This document shows, one piece after another, positions 33,108 to 41,967 of a stretch of 46,234 bases of DNA. A program made the position numbers and the translations under genes. The notes beneath the pieces are model-generated. The model saw only the letters and a program-made list of their open reading frames with translations, had not been told where the DNA came from and did not search any database. Location of the stretch: the NCBI RefSeq assembly GCF_947497935.1, contig NZ_CANMIO010000025.1:1-46234 (forward strand). The letters run 5' to 3'. Origin of the DNA: an uncultured Shewanella sp. GTDB lineage: Bacteria > Pseudomonadota > Gammaproteobacteria > Enterobacterales > Shewanellaceae. How positions within the stretch are numbered: position 1 is the first letter of the stretch; each line of letters opens with the position of its first letter.

Positions 33108-34373
33108 TTAGCTCTTAGCGCGCTTCATCGCAGTGAAGAACTCATCGTTAGTCTTGGTCATTGCCAATTTATCGATAAGGAACTCCATACCTGCAACTTC
33201 ATCCATAGGATTTAGGATCTTACGTAGGATCCACATCTTCTGTAGCTCGTCCGGCGTAGTCAGCTTCTCTTCACGACGGGTACCAGAGCGGTTGAAGTCG
33301 ATTGCAGGGAACACGCGCTTCTCAGCGGCTTTACGAGAAAGGTGTAACTCTTGGTTACCTGTACCTTTAAATTCTTCGTAAATTACTTCGTCCATCTTAG
33401 AACCTGTATCAACAAGCGCTGTAGCGATAATGGTTAAGCTACCGCCATGTTCGATGTTACGAGCAGCACCGAAGAAACGCTTTGGACGGTGTAGTGCATT
33501 AGCGTCAACACCACCTGTTAGAACCTTGCCAGATGAAGGAATAACGGTGTTGTAAGCACGAGCAAGACGCGTGATAGAGTCAAGCAAGATTACGACGTCT
33601 TTCTTGTGCTCTACTAGGCGTTTAGCCTTTTCGATTACCATTTCGGCAACTTGTACGTGACGGCTTGCTGGCTCGTCGAAAGTTGAAGCAATAACTTCAC
33701 CTTTTACCATACGTTGCATCTCGGTTACTTCTTCAGGACGTTCGTCGATAAGTAGTACCATCAACACCACTTCAGGGTTGTTGTGAGTAATGCTTTGAGC
33801 CATGTTCTGTAGCAGTAGCGTTTTACCCGCTTTTGGCGGGGCAACGATAAGACCACGTTGACCTTTACCGATTGGCGAACACAAATCTAGGATACGTGAA
33901 GTAATATCTTCAGTTGAACCATTACCACGCTCCATGCGAAGACGATCTTGTGCATGTAGAGGGGTTAAGTTTTCAAAGAGGATTTTGTTGCGAGAATTCT
34001 CAGGCTTGTCGAAGTTAACTTCGGTTACTTTTAGAAGGGCGAAGTAACGCTCGCCTTCTTTTGGTGGACGAATCTTACCGAAAATCGTGTCACCGGTACG
34101 CATGTTAAAGCGTCGAATTTGGCTAGGTGATACGTAGATATCATCTGGGCCCGCTAAGTATGAACCATCAGAGCTACGAAGGAAGCCGAAGCCGTCTTGT
34201 AAGATCTCTAAAACGCCACCACCGAAAATATCTTCACCGCTTTTAGCGTGGGCCTTAAGGATAGAGAAAATAATGTCTTGCTTACGAGCACGAGCCATAT
34301 TTTCTAGCTTCATGTCTTGAGCAAGCTGGACTAAATCTGAAATCGAGGTGTCTTTTAATTCTGATAAATTCAT
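33108..34373 (-). CDS. rho: Transcription termination factor Rho
   Basis: Rho (421 residues) is the hexameric RNA helicase that ends Rho-dependent transcription. I use the ATG at 34373, giving MNLSELKDTSISDL as in E. coli; the longer frame from a TTG at 34418 adds a non-conserved stretch. The RNA-binding domain contains GFGFLRSSDGSYL and DDIYVSPSQIRRFN, the Walker A motif APPKAGKT has Lys181 and Lys184 as in E. coli, and LIDERPEEVTEM and the Q- and R-loop regions follow. The 234-bp leader to trxA probably carries its promoter, as in the E. coli trxA-rho region. Confidence 0.97.
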   Translation of the reverse strand: MNLSELKDTSISDLVQLAQDMKLENMARARKQDIIFSILKAHAKSGEDIFGGGVLEILQDGFGFLRSSDGSYLAGPDDIYVSPSQIRRFNMRTGDTIFGKIRPPKEGERYFALLKVTEVNFDKPENSRNKILFENLTPLHAQDRLRMERGNGSTEDITSRILDLCSPIGKGQRGLIVAPPKAGKTLLLQNMAQSITHNNPEVVLMVLLIDERPEEVTEMQRMVKGEVIASTFDEPASRHVQVAEMVIEKAKRLVEHKKDVVILLDSITRLARAYNTVIPSSGKVLTGGVDANALHRPKRFFGAARNIEHGGSLTIIATALVDTGSKMDEVIYEEFKGTGNQELHLSRKAAEKRVFPAIDFNRSGTRREEKLTTPDELQKMWILRKILNPMDEVAGMEFLIDKLAMTKTNDEFFTAMKRAKS

Positions 34374-34530
34374 CGTGGTGGGTCTTGTTTTGTACGTGGC
34401 AATGCAATCTACGATCAATGGTTTTGTAGCTTAATGAATATCGATCGGATAGCGAGAAGTGGGTTAATTAGAATGATTCTGGTTATTAAAGTAGCACTAA
34501 CAGGGCAGGGCGTCTAGAAGTTTAGTTAAA

Positions 34531-34563
34531 CCCGACACATTTTCTTATTGAAGCTGTGTCGGG
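34531..34563 (-). terminator. Hairpin after trxA
   Basis: CCCGACACA and TGTGTCGGG form a 9-bp stem with a 15-nt loop, followed by only a short TTT on the minus strand. It is a likely but weak terminator or attenuator between trxA and rho. Confidence 0.6.
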
Positions 34564-34609
34564 AGTCACTTAATACCGTCGAATCTGCGATTAAACGGTA
34601 ATTGGGTGA

Positions 34610-34936
34610 TTAAAGCTGGGCGTCGATGAACTCTTTTAGTTGAGTCTTTGATAGTGCGCCGACTTTAGTGGCAGCAAGCTCGCCTGCTTTAAATAGTAAT
34701 AGCGTTGGGATGCCGCGAACGCCGTACTTAGCTGGTGATACGTTGTTTTGGTCAACATTAAGCTTAGCGATTGTGATCTTACCTTCGTACTCTTCAGCTA
34801 CGTCATCTAAGATTGGGGCAATCATCTTACATGGACCACACCACTCAGCCCAGAAATCAACAAGAACTGGCAGTTCAGAGTTAATTACGTCTTTTTCAAA
34901 GCTGTCATCGCTTAGGTATACAATCTTGTCGCTCAT
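34610..34936 (-). CDS. trxA: Thioredoxin 1
   Basis: TrxA (108 residues) is the general cytoplasmic disulfide reductant. The active site WCGPC has Cys33 and Cys36, and GIPTLLLF contains the cis-proline. GGAG lies six bases before the ATG at 34936; an in-frame ATG eight codons earlier would place that ribosome binding site inside the gene. The trxA-rho order and the divergent rhlB match other gammaproteobacteria. Confidence 0.97.
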   Translation of the reverse strand: MSDKIVYLSDDSFEKDVINSELPVLVDFWAEWCGPCKMIAPILDDVAEEYEGKITIAKLNVDQNNVSPAKYGVRGIPTLLLFKAGELAATKVGALSKTQLKEFIDAQL

Positions 34937-35338
34937 GTTGTTCTCCAGTTTGGTTGCCATTGCTGGTTTGTTAATGGCTTAACCTGTATATTGGGTTGGT
35001 AAAATAGCTTTTCAAGCTAAAAGTTATGCAAATATTAATGTCGGCACTCTTTAGTACAAAAAACGATTTAGACAAGACGCTGATTTACAGGCATAGTTAG
35101 CCTACGTCAACGACGTTTAACGCCTAGATGCGTTTAAAATTGTCCTAAGAGAACGGTATATACACGCTTAGATTTCATCGCATCAGCTAAAATAGAGGGA
35201 ATAATGATTCCGTCACCGATGCTAAAATATCGTGCTAAACGTTTCTCAGAGTGTGCACCAATTTTCCGTGATAAAATTCTATCGCTATTTCAAACGATCG
35301 AGTTTTTTATTGCAACCTTTTACAGGTAAGCCTGCGCT
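34937..35338. other. Divergent spacer between trxA and rhlB
   Basis: This 402-bp spacer holds the promoters for trxA and rhlB. The only structured element I see is a possible 41-codon leader ORF at 35204-35329, listed separately. I see no terminator, RNA gene or repeat. Confidence 0.5.
35204..35329 (+). CDS. Possible 41-residue leader ORF ahead of rhlB
   Basis: An ATG at 35204 is preceded by GAGGGA and opens a frame of 41 codons that stops nine bases before the rhlB ATG. The product would be basic with a hydrophobic end (IEFFIATFYR). The rhlB start itself has only a weak, distant AGGT, so translation through this ORF could feed rhlB. It may equally be chance; I recognise no family. Confidence 0.25.
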   Translation: MIPSPMLKYRAKRFSECAPIFRDKILSLFQTIEFFIATFYR

Positions 35339-36649
35339 ATGAGCGAAACACATTTATCTACACAAAAGTTTGCTGACTTCCCTTTACATAAAGAAGTACA
35401 TCAAGCACTTAACGAAGCTGGATTCGAATTTTGCACTCCAATCCAAGCTCTATCGTTACCGATTTTATTAGAAAAAAAAGATATAGCGGGTCAGGCACAA
35501 ACGGGTACAGGTAAAACTTTGGCCTTCCTAGTGGCCACTTTTAACCACTTGCTATCTACGCCAATCCCAGCTGAGCGCCAAATCAATCAGCCTCGTGCGA
35601 TTATCATGGCGCCGACCCGCGAATTGGCTATTCAGATTGCCAAAGATGCTAACTTGCTTGCCAAGCACACCGGTCTAAAAGTCGGGATTGTCTATGGTGG
35701 TGAAGGCTATGAAGTTCAGCGTAAAGTGCTGGATAAAGGCGTTGATATCTTAATTGGTACAACGGGTCGTATTATCGATTACGTTCGCCAAGGTGTTATT
35801 AACGTTAGTGCTATTCAGGCTGTAGTGCTTGATGAAGCGGATCGCATGTTCGATCTTGGCTTTATTAAAGATATTCGTTTCTTATTTAGACGTATGCCAG
35901 ACGCTAAATCACGTTTGAACATGTTGTTTTCTGCAACGCTTTCTATGAAAGTGCAAGAACTTGCATATGACCACATGAACGAGCCAGAGAAAGTCGAAAT
36001 TGCGCCAAACGAGAAAACATCAAAGAATATTAAAGAGGAGATCTTCTATCCATCGATGGAGGAGAAGATGCCTCTGTTACTGTCTCTGCTTGAAGAAGAC
36101 TGGCCAGAAAAAGCTATCGTGTTCTCTAACACCAAACACAGTTGTGAGAAAGTCTGGTCATGGCTTGAAGGTGACGGACATCGCGCAGGCCTGCTAACAG
36201 GTGATGTGCCGCAAAAGAAGCGTTTACGCATTCTTGAGCAGTTCACTAAAGGCGAGATTGATATCTTAGTTGCTACCGACGTTGCTGCGCGTGGTTTACA
36301 TATTGCTGATGTGTCACACGTGTATAACTATGACTTACCAGATGATTGTGAAGACTATGTGCACCGTATCGGTCGTACGGGGCGTGCAGGTCAAAAAGGC
36401 GTATCAGTCAGCTTTGCTTGTGAAGAATATGCATTGAACTTGCCTGCTATCGAGTCCTATATTCAGCACTCAATTCCTGTGACGGCTTACGACAGCGATG
36501 CTCTGCTTGATGATATTCCACCACCAGTGAGAATTCATCGTAAGCCGAGTTCCCACACGCGTAATAGCCGTGATCGTAGCACGGGGCGTCCACAGAGTGG
36601 TCAGCGTAATGGACCTCGACGTCATGACAAAACGCGTAGACATTCGTAA
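35339..36649 (+). CDS. rhlB: ATP-dependent RNA helicase RhlB
   Basis: RhlB (436 residues) is the DEAD-box helicase of the RNA degradosome. The Q motif lies around FCTPIQALSLP, Walker A is AQTGTGKT (53-60), DEAD is at 165-168, SAT follows, and HRIGRTGRAG closes the helicase core. The basic tail (about 390-436, rich in Arg, Ser and His) resembles the E. coli tail that binds RNA. Length and synteny next to trxA and gppA match E. coli. Confidence 0.97.
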   Translation: MSETHLSTQKFADFPLHKEVHQALNEAGFEFCTPIQALSLPILLEKKDIAGQAQTGTGKTLAFLVATFNHLLSTPIPAERQINQPRAIIMAPTRELAIQIAKDANLLAKHTGLKVGIVYGGEGYEVQRKVLDKGVDILIGTTGRIIDYVRQGVINVSAIQAVVLDEADRMFDLGFIKDIRFLFRRMPDAKSRLNMLFSATLSMKVQELAYDHMNEPEKVEIAPNEKTSKNIKEEIFYPSMEEKMPLLLSLLEEDWPEKAIVFSNTKHSCEKVWSWLEGDGHRAGLLTGDVPQKKRLRILEQFTKGEIDILVATDVAARGLHIADVSHVYNYDLPDDCEDYVHRIGRTGRAGQKGVSVSFACEEYALNLPAIESYIQHSIPVTAYDSDALLDDIPPPVRIHRKPSSHTRNSRDRSTGRPQSGQRNGPRRHDKTRRHS

Positions 36650-36661
36650 GCGATAAACTTA

Positions 36662-37573
36662 ATGACAGCACCTCTTTATGCAGCCATTACGCTAGGCTCA
36701 AATAGTTTTAATATGCTGGTTGCAAAAAACGTTGGCCAGCAACCTAGAGTTATTGCTAAGTATAAGCGTAAAGTTCGCTTAGCCGAAGGGATCCAAGTCG
36801 ATGGCTCCCTGAGTGAAGAGGTGTTATTGCGTGGTTTAGATTGCCTAACCATGTTTGCCGATATGCTCCTTAAAGAAGGCGTTTCTGCTGAGAATGTAGC
36901 TGTGATTGCCACGGCTACATTGAGAAATATTTCTAACTCCGACGACTTTTGTCGGCGAGCCTTACCCATTCTAGGCCACCCCATCGAGATTATTTCTGGC
37001 ATGCGAGAAGCTGAGCTTATCTATCAGGGTATGGTAGCGACCACTGAAGGCGAGGGGCGTCGTCTAGTCATCGATATTGGTGGTGCTAGCACCGAGTTTA
37101 TTGTTGGCGACGGTAATAAAGTATTGCTAAAGACCAGTTTGCTTATGGGCTGTGTTACTTTTAATGACTCATTTTTCTGTAACTTTCCATTCCAACAATT
37201 AGATTTTGATGACGCTAAAGCTAAGGTCAAAGCTGTGCTTGGTGAGCAACTGTCAGAGCTTAAGTCATTAGGTTGGCATGGTGTTGTTGGCGCATCGGGC
37301 AGTGTTCAATCTGTTGTTGAGCTTCTTAATCATCGTGGTCTGTCGACAGCAATCACATTAGATATTTTATTAGCACTGAAACAAGAAATATTGTCACAAA
37401 CCGATTCTTCAATGATTGAAATTAATGGCTTGAATCATGAAAGAGCACCAACATTTGCGGCAGGTGTATCGATTCTTCTGGCGCTGTTTGAATTGTTAGA
37501 AATCCAAAAACTGCACCTTTCTGGCGGCGCCTTACGTGAAGGGGTTTTGCAGGTGTTAGCCTATAAAGTTTAG
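36662..37573 (+). CDS. Ppx/GppA-family phosphatase, short form
   Basis: This 303-residue protein has the ASKHA fold of exopolyphosphatase / pppGpp phosphohydrolase: an N-terminal phosphate loop in AITLGSNSFNMLV, VIATATLRN, the second loop DIGGASTEFIVG and an adenosine-like GASGSVQSV segment. E. coli GppA has about 494 residues; here the C-terminal HD-like domains are missing, and the sequence after the stop shows no trace of them. It sits 12 bp after rhlB, while in E. coli gppA also neighbours rhlB, so an orthologous short form is likely. Whether it prefers polyphosphate or pppGpp cannot be told. Confidence 0.88.
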   Translation: MTAPLYAAITLGSNSFNMLVAKNVGQQPRVIAKYKRKVRLAEGIQVDGSLSEEVLLRGLDCLTMFADMLLKEGVSAENVAVIATATLRNISNSDDFCRRALPILGHPIEIISGMREAELIYQGMVATTEGEGRRLVIDIGGASTEFIVGDGNKVLLKTSLLMGCVTFNDSFFCNFPFQQLDFDDAKAKVKAVLGEQLSELKSLGWHGVVGASGSVQSVVELLNHRGLSTAITLDILLALKQEILSQTDSSMIEINGLNHERAPTFAAGVSILLALFELLEIQKLHLSGGALREGVLQVLAYKV

Positions 37574-37731
37574 ATTGATTTTTTGCTCCCACCGCTTGTT
37601 TACCCTTCTCAGAAATTAAGTCGTAAAGCTTAGCTCCCTTATTCTAATTGCATTCGGCGTTTCGCCCTTAGCTATAGACTGGCTGTCCAATAGTGATAAT
37701 CACCCTATGACCCTGTCTGCAATAGACTCTA

Positions 37732-37997
37732 ATACCAATCAGTATAAGAAGTTGATCTACTCAGAGGGGCTTTTGGCAAACTAATTCAAGGCGAATAGCT
37801 GTAAGAATGGCTATTCCCTTGTAAAGCTGTTCAACGCTGAAGTAGGTAGCCAAAAACGCTCCAGAATGGCGAGTTTTAGCGACTCAGCCGCTGTGTTAAC
37901 GAGCTAAACCGTAGAAAAACTATGCTCTTCACTCGTTGTCTTGCATCAGAACCGCTAAACTCTCGCTGAGCGACCAAATCTTTATACTGATTGGTAT
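37732..37997. mobile_element. MITE-like element with perfect 16-bp terminal inverted repeats
   Basis: ATACCAATCAGTATAA at 37732-37747 is matched by TTATACTGATTGGTAT at 37982-37997. The 234-bp interior has no ORF of note. Size, perfect ends and lack of coding capacity fit a non-autonomous miniature inverted-repeat element. I see no clear target-site duplication; the ends are flanked by AT-rich bases. No second copy lies in the window. Confidence 0.7.
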
Positions 37998-38256
37998 ATA
38001 GAATACCTTGAATGTATTCAGTTTAGGTTAACGCTAACGCTTCATGTCCAAGCGTAGTTCATCTTTTCTAAGTTACTCTCCTATCTCTATAGGGCTTGAA
38101 TAAAGCGAGTTCAGCCTAATCTAACAACTGAATGAATAAGTCAGCTTCTTGAGTACTCATGTCGACTTTATAGATACGAAAAGGGAGCCCCCCACATTTG
38201 GGCTAACTCAATGTGATTTATTGGATATTTTTCATTAATAAGTCTCACGCGGCGCG

Positions 38257-38277
38257 ATTGTTAATTTTATTAACAAT
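38257..38277. promoter_or_regulatory. Perfect inverted repeat upstream of the first TonB receptor
   Basis: ATTGTTAA and TTAACAAT are separated by TTTTA, giving an 8-5-8 operator-like palindrome about 210 bp before the receptor start. It does not look like a Fur box; the binding protein is unknown. Confidence 0.4.
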
Positions 38278-38486
38278 TACACTGACTTCTCGTTGTGTTG
38301 TCTAGGTTTTATGCTTCGTAAAACCTTAAAAACCCTTATTTGCCAAATGCTTTTTTGAATAAAGTACATTGTATAAAGTATTCGTTTAATGTTACGATTT
38401 TGTTGCGCTTGGTTGTTTTGACAAAAAATCACGAATAATACTTTTGGCTAGGCGCTACTCAGAGAATGTTTAAGGGAGAATAAATT

Positions 38487-41468
38487 ATGTCTGGAAGTAA
38501 CGCGTTAAAGCGATATAGACCTCAAAAGACTCTGGCGGCTCTAGCCGTCGGTTCGGTTCTATTTTTATCTGCACCTGCAGCGATGGCTGCCGATGGTTTA
38601 GGTGTGATGCAAGGTCATATTACTACTGAAGCTGGTTCTAACCTCAGTAATGCAAAAGTGATCATCAAGCATGAGACAAAAGGAATTGTGAGAGAAACGA
38701 CTACTGGTGCTAACGGTAGCTTCTCTCTTAAAGGACTGCCAATTGGTAAATATACGGTGACGATCTCTAAAGATGGTTATTACCAAGTCAGTGAGCAACA
38801 CATTGCAGTTACTATGGGTAATGCATTGACTTTCGATGTCGCTCTCGATTTAGAAGATTCTGGTGTAGAGCGTATTACAGTTAGTGGCGCAAGAATTAGC
38901 CGTGTAGATACCTCTAGCACTACAACGTCACAAGTTATTTCAATGAGTGAGCTTAACCAATTACCTGTTGAGCTAGATTCAACTGCAATTGCCTTATTAA
39001 CCCCTGGCTCAGTAGCTGGTGATGATGGCTTTGGTGGCGTTGCTATTGGCGGTTCATCAGTTGCTGAAAACGGCTATTACTTAAACGGACTAAATATTAC
39101 TGATTTGCGTAAAGGTATGGGAGATATTGATCTTCCATGGGAAGCTATTGCACAAACAGAAGTTCAAACTGGCGGTGTTTCTGCGGAATACGGACGTTTT
39201 ATTGGGGGCGTCGTTAGCCTAGTATCTAAGTCTGGTGATAATGAGTGGAAATTTGGTGGTAAGGCTGAAATTGCGCCTGATTCATTAGCAGAGCCTACGC
39301 TGCGTATGAAAGATGACGGTACGATCGAAGAGGCAAAGGAAGGTTATTGGCAAGAGACCGAATATAACATCTGGGCTTCAGGTGCATTGATAGAAGATAA
39401 ATTATTCTTCTACGGTCTTTGGAACCCGTTTGAAGAAGATGTCACTGGCTATGGTGAGAATGAGATTGCTGATAGCGAGTGGAAAACTAACCGTTGGTTC
39501 ACTAAAGTCGATTGGTTTATTCACGAAGATCACTCAATTGGTGTAATGGCCTTTAGTAATGAAGGTGATTATGAAAGTACTCAGTACTATCGAGATGAAG
39601 ATGGTGGTCGTGGTGATGAAATTGGTCTAACTGAAACCACTTATGGCGGAATTGGGTGGAATGCGCTTTATACCGGTTATCTAACAGATGATATCACTTT
39701 ATCTGCAATGTATGGCGAGATCACTCAATCGACTAAAGATAACTCAGGTACTTTAGATCAGTCCACTTATTGGGATCTGCGTTCAGGAACCTGGGAGCGA
39801 CTAGGTGACTGGGTAGGCTATGGTTCTTCAGAAACAGAAGATAAGCGAATTACTTACCGTATCGATTTAGATTGGGTTATTGGCGATCATACATTACGAG
39901 CAGGCTATGACTATGAACGTTTAGAAATTGCTGATATCTATACACCTCATGGTGATGGTTGGTACGAGTACTTTGCTGCTGGCCCTGATAATGCTTATGG
40001 CCTTGCTGAAGGCACAGAATATGCTGATTTACGTATTTGGGGCAAGAATAGTGAAACAGAAAATGTTCATACCGCGCTATATGTTTCTGATACTTGGGCC
40101 GTAACAGATACAGTAACTATTAATGCTGGTGTACGTTATAGCGAATTTAGTAATACTACTGGTTCAGGTGACAAGTATGTCGACCTAGATGGTCAGTTTG
40201 CTCCGCGTTTAGGTGCAACCTGGGATGTACTCGGTGACGGTGCAAGTAAGCTATACGCTTCTTATGGTCGTTATTTCCAGCCAGTATCACCAAATACTAA
40301 TTTACGTATGGCGTCAGCTGCTTATGATTCCCATATAGTTAGTCATCTTGATGGTGTAAACGCTGATGGCTCTCCAATATTAGGTGATGAAATTAGCCGT
40401 CGAGTTGTTGCTGATGGATCAGTACCTGATGCTGATCAGCTGTTTAACAATGAAGCGGGCTCAATGTATTCAGATGAATTTGCAATTGGTTATCAGCAGC
40501 AGGTGAGTGATGATTGGGCTGTTGGTATTCGTGGTGTTTATCGCGATCTTAAGCAATCGATTGAAGATGTATCGTTCAACTACGGTATGAACCAATGGAT
40601 TTTAGATAATTATGATGCCAATACATGGCATGCTGGTAATGGTGAAACAAGTGCTGAAGATTACTTTGTTGGTGGTTGGTTCCCAACGCTAACGAATCCT
40701 GGAATAGGAACAGAGATCTATTATGATGTTGATGGTGATGGAGTTAAAGAAACCGTCAATGTTAATGCTGAACAGATGGGTTTCCCGGAAGCTGAACGTA
40801 CCTATAAGGCAATTGAGCTGAACTTCAGTGGCAATGTGACAGAAGACTTTACACTAAATGGTTCTTATACTTGGTCTAAGAGTGAAGGTAATACGGAAGG
40901 TCTAGTCCGTTCGGATAACGAGCAGGCCGATCCAGGTTGGACTACGTCATTCGATTATCCTGAACTAATGGATAACGGCGATGGATACTTACCAAACGAT
41001 CGTCGTCATAACTTTAAACTATATGGTGTTTATAACGTTACTGATGATTTTAGTGTTGGTTTTAACTCATACCTACAGTCAGGTCGACCAATTAACGCTT
41101 TTGGAATACATCCAGAAGATCAAGGCTACTGTGTACAGGCTGTAGCAATCGATGGAACCTGTTATGGTCGAGATTGGTACGGAGCTTCATCTTTTTATGC
41201 TGACGGCGAAGCTGCACCGCGCGGCAGCATGGGGCGCACTGATTGGATATATAACATTGATCTAAACATGTCATACACTATGGACTTTAATGAAGCTGGT
41301 CGCCTTAACTTCAAGTTGAATGTATATAACCTATTCAATTTCGATGGTGTTAAAGGAGTTGATGAGCAATACGAGTTTGACAGTGGCGCGAAGAACCTTC
41401 GTTATGGTTACCCAGATAGTTTCCAGACTCCACGTTATGTTAGAGCATCTGTTCGTTACGATTTCTAA
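38487..41468 (+). CDS. TonB-dependent receptor with N-terminal carboxypeptidase-regulatory-like domain
   Basis: This 993-residue outer-membrane receptor has a signal peptide that ends near residue 35 (SAPAAMAA). A CarboxypepD_reg-like beta-sandwich (about 40-122, with IGKYTVTISKDGYY) precedes a segment VERITVSGARISRVD (127-141) and the plug domain (to about 250, GGVSAEYGRFIGGVVS). The beta-barrel ends in YVRASVRYDF with the terminal Phe of outer-membrane proteins. The architecture is that of Oar-like receptors. The substrate is unknown. GGGAG precedes the ATG, and a terminator follows. Confidence 0.93.
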   Translation: MSGSNALKRYRPQKTLAALAVGSVLFLSAPAAMAADGLGVMQGHITTEAGSNLSNAKVIIKHETKGIVRETTTGANGSFSLKGLPIGKYTVTISKDGYYQVSEQHIAVTMGNALTFDVALDLEDSGVERITVSGARISRVDTSSTTTSQVISMSELNQLPVELDSTAIALLTPGSVAGDDGFGGVAIGGSSVAENGYYLNGLNITDLRKGMGDIDLPWEAIAQTEVQTGGVSAEYGRFIGGVVSLVSKSGDNEWKFGGKAEIAPDSLAEPTLRMKDDGTIEEAKEGYWQETEYNIWASGALIEDKLFFYGLWNPFEEDVTGYGENEIADSEWKTNRWFTKVDWFIHEDHSIGVMAFSNEGDYESTQYYRDEDGGRGDEIGLTETTYGGIGWNALYTGYLTDDITLSAMYGEITQSTKDNSGTLDQSTYWDLRSGTWERLGDWVGYGSSETEDKRITYRIDLDWVIGDHTLRAGYDYERLEIADIYTPHGDGWYEYFAAGPDNAYGLAEGTEYADLRIWGKNSETENVHTALYVSDTWAVTDTVTINAGVRYSEFSNTTGSGDKYVDLDGQFAPRLGATWDVLGDGASKLYASYGRYFQPVSPNTNLRMASAAYDSHIVSHLDGVNADGSPILGDEISRRVVADGSVPDADQLFNNEAGSMYSDEFAIGYQQQVSDDWAVGIRGVYRDLKQSIEDVSFNYGMNQWILDNYDANTWHAGNGETSAEDYFVGGWFPTLTNPGIGTEIYYDVDGDGVKETVNVNAEQMGFPEAERTYKAIELNFSGNVTEDFTLNGSYTWSKSEGNTEGLVRSDNEQADPGWTTSFDYPELMDNGDGYLPNDRRHNFKLYGVYNVTDDFSVGFNSYLQSGRPINAFGIHPEDQGYCVQAVAIDGTCYGRDWYGASSFYADGEAAPRGSMGRTDWIYNIDLNMSYTMDFNEAGRLNFKLNVYNLFNFDGVKGVDEQYEFDSGAKNLRYGYPDSFQTPRYVRASVRYDF

Positions 41469-41490
41469 TTTAGAAGTCAGTAGCAAACAC

Positions 41491-41516
41491 AAAAGGCCGC
41501 AAATGCGGCCTTTTTT
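41491..41516 (+). terminator. Terminator of the first TonB receptor gene
   Basis: AAAAGGCCGC and GCGGCCTTTT form a 10-bp stem with a 4-nt loop and a T6 run, 22 bp after the stop. Confidence 0.92.
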
Positions 41517-41967
41517 ATTTCCAGTCATTAATTGTCAACATTGAAAGGTTGACTCCTTCCCATATGCTTGAGTGTTTTATAACTAAAAAAAGTGTTTTTT
41601 ATGCTTAGAAATATTTAGACACTTTTTATAGATATTGCATTTTTAGTTAAAGCCGTGGCTGCTAGTCATAATTATCTATGAAATAGCTTTTTTGAATATG
41701 TGTCTACACGCAGCTTATTTAGAGGCCTATTAACTATCCCCCTCAATATATTTCATCTAGATAATGAGTATGCAGCCCCTCCTGCTGAATAAATACTCTC
41801 TTTATTACAATAAAGTCAAAGCTGCAGCTCAAATGATATATTGCATACAAAATAAAGTATGTGATACATATGTTACCGCTTTGTTTTGTTGTTGTGGTTT
41901 GTTTGGTTTTGAATACGCCTCTTTAAGCAATAGCGCTAATAAAAATTATATTCTTGGGAGATTGAAG
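41517..41967. other. Spacer between the two TonB receptor genes
   Basis: This 451-bp AT-rich stretch holds the second receptor's promoter and leader. An inverted repeat AAAAAGTGT (41587-41595) / ACACTTTTT (41619-41627) with a 23-bp loop is the only structure I see. An in-frame ATG at 41764 would extend the receptor by 68 residues, but that extension has no signal peptide or conserved sequence. Confidence 0.5.

Larger units (their letters stand above)
37574..38486. other. Long spacer between the Ppx/GppA gene and the first TonB receptor
   Basis: This 913-bp, AT-rich stretch contains a 266-bp MITE-like element (37732-37997) and a palindrome (38257-38277), both listed separately. I find no terminator after the phosphatase gene, no RNA gene and no supported ORF. 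The receptor promoter should lie in the last 200 bp. Confidence 0.6.

Noticed and set aside
37574..37731. Remains of a C-terminal GppA domain after the stop
   Set aside because: No frame downstream gives GppA-like sequence, so a frameshift or nonsense mutation is not supported.
41764..41967. 68-residue N-terminal extension of the second TonB receptor
   Set aside because: It has no ribosome binding site and would hide a normal signal peptide that begins at 41968.
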